This document shows positions 1 to 7,323 of a stretch of 41,577 bases of DNA, piece by piece; positions within the stretch are counted from its first letter, which is position 1, and every line of letters begins with the position of its first letter. This DNA is from Mordavella massiliensis. Lineage in GTDB: Bacteria > Bacillota > Clostridia > Lachnospirales > Lachnospiraceae. The DNA is taken from contig NZ_JACJLV010000022.1 in assembly GCF_016902415.1 (NCBI RefSeq), positions 1-41,577 of the forward strand, read 5' to 3'. The notes below the pieces were generated by a model. It was not told the origin of the DNA. It did not search any database and saw nothing but the letters and a program-made list of their open reading frames with translations. Position numbers and translations under genes: made by a program.

Positions 1-92
1 CTTTCTATCCGCTATTATATACCGAATCCGCCGGAAGTAAAACCTTCTTTTTGCGAACCGTCCAATTTCCGGCAAAAGAGCTTCTTTTTGCC

Positions 93-121
93 TTGTCATT
101 TTCCGGGATATTTGCTAAGAT
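93..121 (+). promoter_or_regulatory. Sigma-70 type promoter of the ABC-F gene
   Basis: TTGTCA at 93-98 and TAAGAT at 116-121 are separated by 17 bases, and TGC just before the -10 box makes it an extended -10 promoter. Transcription would start near 128, leaving a leader of about 45 bases. The ribosome binding site AAGGAG at 161-166 stands 7 bases before the ATG at 174. Bases 1-92 show no gene. Confidence 0.6.
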
Positions 122-173
122 AGGCGATGTACGCAAAAGAATAACATTTTTATGAAAATAAAGGAGTCAGATT

Positions 174-1808
174 ATGATCAGTACCAGCAATGTGACGCTC
201 CGCGTCGGCAAGAAAGCTTTGTTTGAAGATGTAAATATTAAATTTACGGAAGGGAACTGCTACGGCCTGATCGGCGCCAACGGAGCCGGCAAGTCCACTT
301 TCTTAAAAATTCTCTCCGGCCAGCTGGAGCCCACCAAGGGCGAGGTCGTCATCACACCGGGAGAACGTCTTTCCTTCCTTCAGCAGGATCATTTTAAATA
401 TGATGAGTATCCGGTCCTTGACACCGTCATTATGGGAAATGCCCGCCTCTACGAGATCATGAAAGAAAAAGAAGTGATCTACGCCAAGGAGGATTTTACG
501 GACGAAGACGGTATCCGGGCCAGCGAACTGGAGGGCGAATTCGCCGCCATGAACGGCTGGGAGGCAGAGTCCGACGCCGCTTCTCTTTTAAATGGCCTTG
601 GCATCGGCACCGAGCTTCATTATGAAACGATGAAAAATTTAAATGGTCCTGAGAAGGTAAAGGTTCTTCTGGCACAGGCTCTTTTTGGCAATCCGGACAT
701 CCTGCTCCTGGACGAGCCCACCAATCACCTGGATCTGGACGCTATCGCCTGGCTGGAGGAGTTCCTCATTAACTTTGACAACACTGTCATCGTGGTCTCC
801 CACGACCGGTATTTCTTAAACAAAGTCTGCACCCAGATCGCAGACATCGATTATGGCAAGATCAAGCTCTACGCCGGAAACTATGACTTCTGGTATGAAT
901 CCAGCCAGCTTCTGATCCGCCAGATGAAGGAGGCCAACAAGAAGAAGGAAGAAAAGATCAAGGAGCTGCAGGAGTTTATCTCAAGGTTCAGCGCCAACGC
1001 CTCCAAATCCAAACAGGCCACTTCCAGAAAACGCGCGCTGGAGAAAATCCAGCTGGACGAGATCCAGCCTTCCAGCCGGAAATATCCTTACATTGATTTC
1101 CGGCCAAACAGAGAGATCGGAAATGAAGTGCTGACCGTGGACGGCCTTTCCAAAACCATTGACGGCGTCAAGGTACTGGACAACATTTCCTTTACCCTGA
1201 ACCACGATGACAAGGTGGCTTTTGTAGGAAGCAATGAGCTGGCCAAGACCACCCTCTTCCAGATCCTGACCGGTGAACTGGAACCGGACGAAGGGACTTA
1301 CAAGTGGGGCATCACCACATCCCAGGCTTATTTCCCCCTGGACCACGGTGCAGAATTTGAAAACAACTACACCATCGTAGAATGGCTGACCCAGTATTCC
1401 GAGGAAAAGGACGTAACCTACGTCCGCGGCTTCCTGGGCCGGATGCTGTTCTCCGGCGAAGACGGCGTCAAGAGAGTCAGCGTTCTCTCCGGAGGAGAAA
1501 AAGTGCGCTGCATGCTGTCCAAAATGATGATCTCCGGAGCCAACGTGCTGATCCTGGACGAGCCCACCAACCACCTGGACATGGAGTCCATCACCGCTCT
1601 GAACAACGGTATGATCAAGTTCCCGGGTGTGATTCTTTTCACCTCCCGCGACCATCAGATCGTCCAGACGACGGCCAACCGGATCATGGAAATCGTGCCG
1701 GGCGGCAAGCTGATCGATAAGATCACCACCTATGATGAATATCTGGAAAGCGATGAAATGGCAAGAAAACGCCAGACCTACTCGGTACAGACCGAGGAGG
1801 AAGATTAG
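174..1808 (+). CDS. ABC-F family ATPase (YbiT/YkpA-like), two ABC domains
   Basis: This is a soluble 544-residue protein with two ABC ATPase domains and no membrane segment, the usual size and layout of ABC-F proteins, which act on the ribosome as translation or antibiotic-protection factors. Domain 1 has Walker A GANGAGKS at residues 34-41 and Walker B DE at 180-181 in LLLDEPTNHLD, then SHD. Between the domains (about 235-310) lies the charged helical linker typical of the family. Domain 2 has a clean LSGGEK signature and DE at 462-463. Its Walker A is GSNELAKT (352-359) with Ala for the last Gly, its switch region reads TSRDH instead of SHD, and the domain 1 signature is NGPEK (157-161). 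One of the two ATP sites is therefore degenerate. Which ABC-F subclass it belongs to, and whether it gives drug resistance, cannot be told from sequence alone. Confidence 0.93.
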   Translation: MISTSNVTLRVGKKALFEDVNIKFTEGNCYGLIGANGAGKSTFLKILSGQLEPTKGEVVITPGERLSFLQQDHFKYDEYPVLDTVIMGNARLYEIMKEKEVIYAKEDFTDEDGIRASELEGEFAAMNGWEAESDAASLLNGLGIGTELHYETMKNLNGPEKVKVLLAQALFGNPDILLLDEPTNHLDLDAIAWLEEFLINFDNTVIVVSHDRYFLNKVCTQIADIDYGKIKLYAGNYDFWYESSQLLIRQMKEANKKKEEKIKELQEFISRFSANASKSKQATSRKRALEKIQLDEIQPSSRKYPYIDFRPNREIGNEVLTVDGLSKTIDGVKVLDNISFTLNHDDKVAFVGSNELAKTTLFQILTGELEPDEGTYKWGITTSQAYFPLDHGAEFENNYTIVEWLTQYSEEKDVTYVRGFLGRMLFSGEDGVKRVSVLSGGEKVRCMLSKMMISGANVLILDEPTNHLDMESITALNNGMIKFPGVILFTSRDHQIVQTTANRIMEIVPGGKLIDKITTYDEYLESDEMARKRQTYSVQTEEED

Positions 1809-1833
1809 ATTCCGAATCCGCTTTATCTGAAAA

Positions 1834-1886
1834 AAGGCTCTTCCACAGACGACTTTCTGTCCGTTCTATGGAAGAGCCTTGATTTT
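1834..1886. terminator. Terminator between convergent genes
   Basis: A 12-bp perfect stem, AAGGCTCTTCCA at 1834-1845 and its complement at 1869-1880, is followed by TTTT on the plus strand (1883-1886) and by six T on the minus strand. It can end both the ABC-F transcript and the lipoprotein transcript. The loop holds a second small hairpin (ACAGA/TCTGT). Confidence 0.8.
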
Positions 1887-1895
1887 ATATTTTTC

Positions 1896-3227
1896 TTATC
1901 TTTGTGCAATCTCCTGGCTGGTTTCCTCCAGAACCTGCTCCATTGTTTTCTCTCCAAGGCACTCCTCACCGGCTGCCTGAAGGATCACTTCCCGGATCTC
2001 CGGATTCGTATACTCTGCTTTCACAGCATTCTTGATCCTGTCTGTCAGCTGCTCTGCCTGCTCCTTGGTAAGATCTTTCCCCATTACATCTATCATCTCC
2101 GGCTCTTCTCCGTAACCAAAAGAACTGATCGTAAAGATCTCCTGTTCACCCTGCAATAAATCTTCCAGGATCTTCTGATTTGCCGGAAGCATCAGAAGAT
2201 CCTGCCTTTTTTCTGTCAGACCTTCTGTCAGCACATAATCAATAAAGGTTCCGGCCGCTTCCATCTGGTCAGACCCGGCTGTTACGCCCAGGATCATCTG
2301 ATCCTGGTAAACCAGCTGTCCGTCTCTTTCCAGATATTCATATGCAAGTCCCTCTTCAGAGGCCAGATAATTTGCAGCCTTTATTCCATTCACATTTAGA
2401 TAAGGCGACATCACAAAAGGAAGCTTATCATAATATATCCACTCCACTGCATTATCCATAGAGGAAATCTCTCTGTCGTCTCCAAATCCATACTCCGTAT
2501 TATCCTCTTCAAACGAATTACCGGACAGCGCAAACAGCTTTTCCAGATGTACAAACAGATTCTCCAGATTTTGCTGATCTACGGAGCCATCCTCTTTGAA
2601 GCAGGCCGGAATATCTTTCAGATAGATGACATTTGCGGCCTCTGCCAGATTATAATCATTTACAGCAAATGGAAGTCCTTTTTCTTCCGCATAATCAAGA
2701 AGCTGATCTACATCCGTAAAGGCGTTGACAGCCTCTGTTTCCCCGGTTATTCCATAAAGGGAAAATCCGCAGGGGACTGCAAACTGTCCTTCTTCATCTT
2801 TATAAGGTTCCAGCATATGGGAAAATACGTTTTCTTCCAGTGTCTTCTGATCCACCACATCCTTCAGATCCACAAGAAATTCTTTCTCCCTGTATGATTC
2901 CGCATCCAGTCCGTCCAGTACGATAAGATCCGCTCCTTTTCCCTCTTCCAGCTCGGCAGAAAGAAGATTTATCGCCTCTTCTCTGGTCTTCCCATTTTCT
3001 TCGGTACTGCCATATCTTATCTCAACAGATATATCCGGATATTTCTCATGAAATCCATCGGCCAGAAACTGAACATTCCCGTCTTCTGTCAGAGAATAAA
3101 CCGTCAGAGTTTTCCCTTCCGTATCCGGATTGTTTTCCGGCTTACTTTCCTCCTCTTGTTTTGAACAGCCAGCTCCCAGACATACCATTAGGATGGCAAG
3201 ACCACAAACTCCAAATAGTCTTTTCAT
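1896..3227 (-). CDS. Extracellular solute-binding lipoprotein
   Basis: The start is placed at 3227 because the next upstream ATG (3278) adds a charged stretch ahead of a clean signal peptide, and because an AGGAGGG ribosome binding site stands just before 3227. The 443-residue product begins with MKRLFG, a hydrophobic segment and the lipobox LGAGC, then an acidic linker, so it should be a membrane-anchored lipoprotein. The mature part resembles bacterial family 1 solute-binding proteins: an early TLTVYS strand, a GADLIVLDG segment and a late region with aromatic and acidic residues. No permease or ATPase lies next to it, so it is an orphan. Its ligand is unknown; a sugar or oligopeptide would fit the family. 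It converges with the ABC-F gene and is divergent from the BlaI-like gene. Confidence 0.8.
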   Translation of the reverse strand: MKRLFGVCGLAILMVCLGAGCSKQEEESKPENNPDTEGKTLTVYSLTEDGNVQFLADGFHEKYPDISVEIRYGSTEENGKTREEAINLLSAELEEGKGADLIVLDGLDAESYREKEFLVDLKDVVDQKTLEENVFSHMLEPYKDEEGQFAVPCGFSLYGITGETEAVNAFTDVDQLLDYAEEKGLPFAVNDYNLAEAANVIYLKDIPACFKEDGSVDQQNLENLFVHLEKLFALSGNSFEEDNTEYGFGDDREISSMDNAVEWIYYDKLPFVMSPYLNVNGIKAANYLASEEGLAYEYLERDGQLVYQDQMILGVTAGSDQMEAAGTFIDYVLTEGLTEKRQDLLMLPANQKILEDLLQGEQEIFTISSFGYGEEPEMIDVMGKDLTKEQAEQLTDRIKNAVKAEYTNPEIREVILQAAGEECLGEKTMEQVLEETSQEIAQR

Positions 3228-3292
3228 AGTGTCCCTCCTCTTTTTGCATTTTCCGTTAATTGCTTTATGCTGCCGCATAAATCTTTTGTTTT

Positions 3293-3321
3293 ATTATACT
3301 ATACACATTTCCCTATTTCAA
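3293..3321 (-). promoter_or_regulatory. Promoter of the solute-binding lipoprotein
   Basis: On the minus strand TTGAAA (3316-3321) and a perfect TATAAT (3293-3298) are 17 bases apart. The start site would be near 3286, giving a leader of about 60 bases. A perfect 14-bp palindrome at 3327-3340 lies directly upstream of the -35 box. Confidence 0.7.
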
Positions 3322-3326
3322 GCTAT

Positions 3327-3340
3327 ATTGTAATTACAAT
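3327..3340. promoter_or_regulatory. Perfect 14-bp palindrome, candidate operator
   Basis: ATTGTAATTACAAT is fully self-complementary. It sits in the region shared by the divergent lipoprotein and BlaI-like genes, 6 bases from the -35 box of the former. The order TGTA-AT-TACA is the reverse of the TACA-NN-TGTA box known for BlaI and CopY repressors, so a link to the neighbouring repressor is only a guess. A weaker dyad, TGTCT/AGACA, lies at 3414-3429. Confidence 0.4.
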
Positions 3341-3492
3341 TTTATTATTTGCTTTATTATTATTTTTTTAATCTATCATTAGTTAATGTGTGATAAAAAA
3401 CCGCAAAGATACCTGTCTTTCCATAGACATTCATTTACTTTTATGCAATAATTTAATTACAGATTATATTTATAAGGTGTTGATGAAAGTAT

Positions 3493-3879
3493 ATGAAAAA
3501 ACGTATTACAAAAAAACAACTGGAAATCATGAAAATTTTATGGAGCAGCGATAAACCTCTGATCGCATCAGAAATCCTGAAAAGAAACGACTCATTAAAC
3601 ATCAATACTGTACAGGCCTGCCTGCGCGCTCTGGTCAACAAGCAGTTTATCAAGGTGGCCGATATTGTTTACAGCGGTACAGTTCTTACCAGGAGTTATA
3701 CACCACTGGTATCCAGGGAAGATTTCCTCGAAACAGCCTGCCAGGATATTATAGGGAAAGCAAAAGTCTCCTCACTCATTGCCTCTCTGATCGATACAGA
3801 AACCAATCTGAGTGAGTTAGAGGAATTAGAAAAACTGATTGAACAAAAGAAAGAAGAATTAAAATCAGGAGAAAAATAG
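3493..3879 (+). CDS. BlaI/MecI/CopY family transcriptional repressor
   Basis: The 128-residue product has the length and layout of BlaI/MecI repressors: an N-terminal winged helix domain (about residues 5-80) with the ITKKQLEIMKILW start typical of the family, a recognition helix in NINTVQACLRALVNKQF, a wing ending in YTPLVSREDF, and a C-terminal helical dimerisation part that contains the site cleaved in this family. Such repressors bind their own promoter until the partner membrane peptidase triggers their proteolysis. The partner follows directly. The ribosome binding site (AAGGTG, about 14 bases upstream) is weak. No beta-lactamase or PBP2a gene is nearby, so the regulated target is unknown. 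The pair is AT-rich compared with its neighbours, which suggests acquisition by transfer. Confidence 0.88.
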   Translation: MKKRITKKQLEIMKILWSSDKPLIASEILKRNDSLNINTVQACLRALVNKQFIKVADIVYSGTVLTRSYTPLVSREDFLETACQDIIGKAKVSSLIASLIDTETNLSELEELEKLIEQKKEELKSGEK

Positions 3880-3896
3880 CATGAATATGTCTTTGT

Positions 3897-5054
3897 TTGT
3901 CCATAAATTATATTTCATTCGGTCCATTCTTAACTTGTTTAATCATTACTTTTGTTCTGATTATATATTTGCATATTATCATCCACCACTCTTCTTTCTT
4001 TAATGAACGCTTAATAAAAATCTCTATTATCAGTATCCTGTTAATTCTGATTCGCATGGCAATTCCTATCAATTTTCCTTTCACTTACACTATTTATTCC
4101 TATCATATTTTGCCAGGGTTGTTAGAATTTGCCAGATACCCAAACGCAGAAGCACAAATACGCATCGATACAATTATGTTCTTTATCTGGCTGGTTGTTG
4201 CTGTCATATTATTGACAAGATTTCTTTTTCGCTATATCCATTTAAAAAAGTATCTTTCCAATTACTATGTGGAACATACTCCATTCTGGGAGGAAACGAC
4301 AAGCTCCCTGCAAGCATACTACAATAAACCTTTACAAATTGCTAAAATACCTCTCTGCATATCTCCATCTGTTTGCGGGTTGTTTACCCCTGTTATCATT
4401 CTGCCAGATACTTTGAATCTTTCTGAAGATGAAATTAAATATATCTGTTTCCATGAACTTGCTCATTATCAAAAACATCATTTATGGATTATCTTTTTCA
4501 TGGAGATTATTTGTTGCATTCATTGGTGGAACCCCTTTGTCCACCTCATGAAAAAGGAACTCTCCTTATTTTTAGAATTATCGAATGATTTTTATCTTGT
4601 AAATCATATTCCGGGATTTAATATTCTTGATTATGCTTCTTTGATTAAGAAAACTGCTAAATTCATTCATAGTTCAAAAGAGAAAAATTCTACCAGTCTT
4701 TTGAGTTTTACTGCAAAATCTCCGTCCGTTTTAACTACAAGAATTCATTTCCTTTTAAAACAGTCCAACTCCGAATATCGCCCCAAAAGGTATGCGTTGT
4801 TTTTGCTCTACTTTACTATGTTTATTTCCGTTTCTCTTTCTCTCTTTATTGTTCCGGAATCCAATTTAAAAGAGATCGAATCAAATGACACAAGTATGGG
4901 CGTTACAATAGAACCTGACAATGCCTATATTTTAGACAACGGTAGTTCATATCAAATTTATGTTGATGGAAATTTTTTTGTTGAACTCGATGAAATTCCA
5001 GAAGATTTTAAAAATCTTCCAATCTATAAGGAAGATGTAGAAGGCGAAAATTAA
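3897..5054 (+). CDS. M56 family (BlaR1-like) membrane metallopeptidase, start uncertain
   Basis: The 385-residue reading frame has several N-terminal membrane segments (about 8-30, 40-60, 90-112), then the zinc site HELAH at residues 186-190 in CFHELAHYQKHH, a downstream ELSND segment that can supply the third ligand, and a further membrane segment near 300-320 followed by a short outer tail of about 60 residues. This is the M56 sensor-protease layout, but without the penicillin-binding sensor domain of true BlaR1. Partner: the BlaI-like repressor just upstream. The only start in this frame is TTG at 3897, with no ribosome binding site at proper distance. A well-placed AGGAG (3867-3871) serves an ATG at 3881 that is in another frame. 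A one-base frameshift near 3900-3930 may therefore have broken or altered the gene. Confidence 0.8.
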   Translation: MSINYISFGPFLTCLIITFVLIIYLHIIIHHSSFFNERLIKISIISILLILIRMAIPINFPFTYTIYSYHILPGLLEFARYPNAEAQIRIDTIMFFIWLVVAVILLTRFLFRYIHLKKYLSNYYVEHTPFWEETTSSLQAYYNKPLQIAKIPLCISPSVCGLFTPVIILPDTLNLSEDEIKYICFHELAHYQKHHLWIIFFMEIICCIHWWNPFVHLMKKELSLFLELSNDFYLVNHIPGFNILDYASLIKKTAKFIHSSKEKNSTSLLSFTAKSPSVLTTRIHFLLKQSNSEYRPKRYALFLLYFTMFISVSLSLFIVPESNLKEIESNDTSMGVTIEPDNAYILDNGSSYQIYVDGNFFVELDEIPEDFKNLPIYKEDVEGEN

Positions 5055-5059
5055 TTTTC

Positions 5060-5088
5060 TTGACAAAATCCAATATGGGACTTATACT
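5060..5088 (+). promoter_or_regulatory. Promoter of the MarR-ABC operon, overlapping a terminator
   Basis: A perfect TTGACA at 5060-5065 and TATACT at 5083-5088 are 17 bases apart. The spacer and -10 box fall inside the left arm of the large inverted repeat at 5066-5113, so the promoter lies within the terminator of the upstream peptidase gene. The predicted start near 5095 lies at the beginning of the right arm, so the new transcript would not contain the hairpin. Confidence 0.7.
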
Positions 5089-5115
5089 CCTTTTAAAGTC
5101 TCATATTGGATTTTT
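5066..5115 (+). terminator. Inverted repeat: terminator of the BlaI-M56 pair and possible operator
   Basis: CCAATATGGGACTT (5070-5083) pairs with AAGTCTCATATTGG (5096-5109) with one mismatch. Flanking AAAT/ATTT lengthens the stem to about 18 bp, and TTTTT follows at 5111-5115. This has the form of a rho-independent terminator. Because it covers the promoter of the MarR gene it could also be the binding site for that regulator. Confidence 0.7.
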
Positions 5116-5132
5116 ATTATGGAGGAATTTTC

Positions 5133-5597
5133 ATGGATCAAAGTGTAAAAACTCAGAATTTCCGGCTCCTTCAGACCGCTAAACGGCTGAATGAGCAGTA
5201 TCATATCTACGCGGTCTCCCGCGGTCTCTCCGACCCGGCCGCCAACATCCTTTATACGCTCATGGAGCCGGACGGCGTGATCACCCAGAATGATCTGGCA
5301 ATCATGTGGTGCTATCCCAAGCAGACGGTAAACTTTACCATACAGGGGCTTGTGAAAAAGGGCTATGTGCAGCTGGAGCAGCTTCCCGGCGGGCGCAACC
5401 GCAAGTCCGTATCTCTCACAGCCAAAGGACAGGCCTACTGCCGGGAAGTCCTGACGCCCCTCATCGAAGCGGAGGAGCGGTCTCTTCTGCGGCTGTCAGA
5501 AGAAGAACGGGCTCTGATGGTGGAGCTTGGAGAAAAGCAATGCGCCTATTTTGAAGACGAGATCCAGAAAATGACAAAGGAGAAAGAGCAGGCTTAA
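5133..5597 (+). CDS. MarR family transcriptional regulator
   Basis: The start at 5133 is chosen because GGAGG (5121-5125) lies 7 bases before it; an upstream ATG at 5106 falls inside the terminator hairpin. The 154-residue product has the MarR winged helix: a DNA-binding helix region around ITQNDLAIMWCYPKQTVNFTI and a wing with LEQLPGGRNRKSVSLTAKG, flanked by helices for dimerisation. MarR proteins usually repress the adjacent operon and release DNA when they bind a small phenolic or toxic compound. It stands 4 bases ahead of two ABC exporter genes, which implies that it controls that exporter and itself. A second MarR with the same kind of neighbours is at 26.8-27.3 kb. Confidence 0.9.
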   Translation: MDQSVKTQNFRLLQTAKRLNEQYHIYAVSRGLSDPAANILYTLMEPDGVITQNDLAIMWCYPKQTVNFTIQGLVKKGYVQLEQLPGGRNRKSVSLTAKGQAYCREVLTPLIEAEERSLLRLSEEERALMVELGEKQCAYFEDEIQKMTKEKEQA

Positions 5598-5601
5598 TCT
5601 C

Positions 5602-7320
5602 ATGAAAACAATACTTTCTTTCTTAAAACCTTACCGGAAACGGCTTCTTTTCATCTCTCTTATTATGATCGCGGATGTAGGAGGCTCTCTTCTGGTGCCC
5701 ACAATTACCGCCAATATGATCAACCTGGCTGTCAGTCAGGCTGACCTTTCTGACATCCTGGTCCAGGGGATCTGGATGCTTGGCATCGCCCTTTTATCCG
5801 GCGGCCTGACCCTTCTTGGAAGCTGGCTGTGCGCCAGACTCTCCGCAGACTTTGGACGGGATCTTCGTGTTGCGCTTTATGATAAGACTCTGTCCTTTTC
5901 CACCACAGATTTTGAGACCTTCGGGACTGCTTCCATAATCACACGGACTTTAAATGACATCAATGTCCTGCAGCAGTCCCTTATGAACGTCCTTCAGCTG
6001 GTGCTGCCCGTTCCTGTGATGTGTGCGCTTGGCATTTTCTTTTCCTTTTCCATTCACCGGGATATGGGCTTTCTCATCCTGGGAGCCACCTTCCTGGTGC
6101 TGGCCGCCGCCCTTCTCATTATCCGGAAGGCCGCCCGCATTTTTGAACTGCTCCAGAGTTTTTTGGACCGGATGAATGTGGTCTTGCGGGAAAATCTGAC
6201 CGGCGTGCGGGTAATCCGGGCGTTCCGCAAAGAAACCCATGAAATAAAAAGGATGCGGAAATCTTTCGAAGACTACGCCATCTCCGCCATCCAGGCCAAT
6301 CGTCTGTTCGCAGGCCTGGACTGTCTGGCCACGGTGGTCATTAACCTGACGATCGTTGCCATCCTGTATCTTGGCGGTAATCAGATTGGAACCGGTTCCA
6401 TGAAGGTGGGCGACATTACTGCTGTCACCGAGTATGCCATCTGGATCCTTTTCTATGTGATGATGGCCCAGATGGTGATCCTGCTGGTGCCAAGAGCCAT
6501 GACCTGTATGCGCCGGATCTGTGCAGTGCTGAACCATACGCCGGAGATCAAAGACGGAACGGGGCAATCCGGTAGCGGCGCAGGTCCGGAAATCTTCCGA
6601 TTCGACCATGTCTCCTTCCGGTTTGCCGATGCAGATGAAAATACCCTCTCAGATCTGTCTTTTTCCTGTGAGAAGGGGAAAACCACGGCTATCATCGGCG
6701 GTACTGGAAGTGGAAAATCTACCATCGCCAAACTGCTGCTCCGGTTCCATGACGTGACTGCAGGACAGATCACTTTAAAGGGAACCGACATCCGCAGTCT
6801 TCCCCAGTCGGAACTGCGAAGCGCCATTTCCTATATCCCCCAGAGAGCCTGGCTCTTTTCCGGCACCATCGAGGAAAATCTCCGCTATGGCAATCCGGAC
6901 GCCACCAGAGAGGATCTGATCCGCGCCCTGAAAACCGCACAGGCGGATTTTGTACTGGATCTGCCGGGCGGCCTGAAAAGCCATGTATCCCAGGGCGGCA
7001 CCAATTTTTCCGGCGGCCAGAGGCAGCGCCTCTCCATCGCCCGGTCTCTGGTAAAACCAGCCGATCTCTATGTGTTTGACGACAGTTTTTCCGCCCTGGA
7101 CTTTCAGACGGACGCCGCGTTGCGCCACGCGCTGCAAGAAGAGATCACAGAAGCAGGACTTCTCATCATTGCCCAGCGGATCAGTACTATCCTTCACGCC
7201 GACCAGATCCTGGTCCTGAATGAGGGACAGATCGCAGGGATCGGCCGGCACGAGGAACTGATGGAAACCTGCCCGATTTACCGGGATATCGCCCATTCTC
7301 AGATGAAAGGAGGAAACTAG
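5602..7320 (+). CDS. ABC exporter, membrane plus ATPase half-transporter (degenerate-site subunit)
   Basis: The 572-residue half-transporter has an N-terminal membrane domain of about six helices (residues 15-310) and an ABC ATPase domain. Walker A is GGTGSGKS at 366-373 and the signature is SGGQRQRLSIA. The Walker B end reads DD at 493-494, so the catalytic Glu is Asp. The switch His is Gln525 in IAQRIST. This is the pattern of the noncatalytic half of heterodimeric exporters such as TM287/288 or BmrCD. The partner with the intact residues is the next gene, 3 bases downstream. Substrates are probably hydrophobic drugs or peptides, an inference from family only. Only 4 bases separate it from the MarR gene, so the three genes form one operon. 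Its ribosome binding site is poor, which suggests translational coupling. Confidence 0.93.
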   Translation: MKTILSFLKPYRKRLLFISLIMIADVGGSLLVPTITANMINLAVSQADLSDILVQGIWMLGIALLSGGLTLLGSWLCARLSADFGRDLRVALYDKTLSFSTTDFETFGTASIITRTLNDINVLQQSLMNVLQLVLPVPVMCALGIFFSFSIHRDMGFLILGATFLVLAAALLIIRKAARIFELLQSFLDRMNVVLRENLTGVRVIRAFRKETHEIKRMRKSFEDYAISAIQANRLFAGLDCLATVVINLTIVAILYLGGNQIGTGSMKVGDITAVTEYAIWILFYVMMAQMVILLVPRAMTCMRRICAVLNHTPEIKDGTGQSGSGAGPEIFRFDHVSFRFADADENTLSDLSFSCEKGKTTAIIGGTGSGKSTIAKLLLRFHDVTAGQITLKGTDIRSLPQSELRSAISYIPQRAWLFSGTIEENLRYGNPDATREDLIRALKTAQADFVLDLPGGLKSHVSQGGTNFSGGQRQRLSIARSLVKPADLYVFDDSFSALDFQTDAALRHALQEEITEAGLLIIAQRISTILHADQILVLNEGQIAGIGRHEELMETCPIYRDIAHSQMKGGN

Positions 7321-7323
7321 GCC

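Noticed and set aside
3493-5597. Beta-lactam resistance locus
   Set aside because: Repressor and peptidase are present, but there is no beta-lactamase or PBP gene, and the peptidase lacks a penicillin-binding sensor domain.
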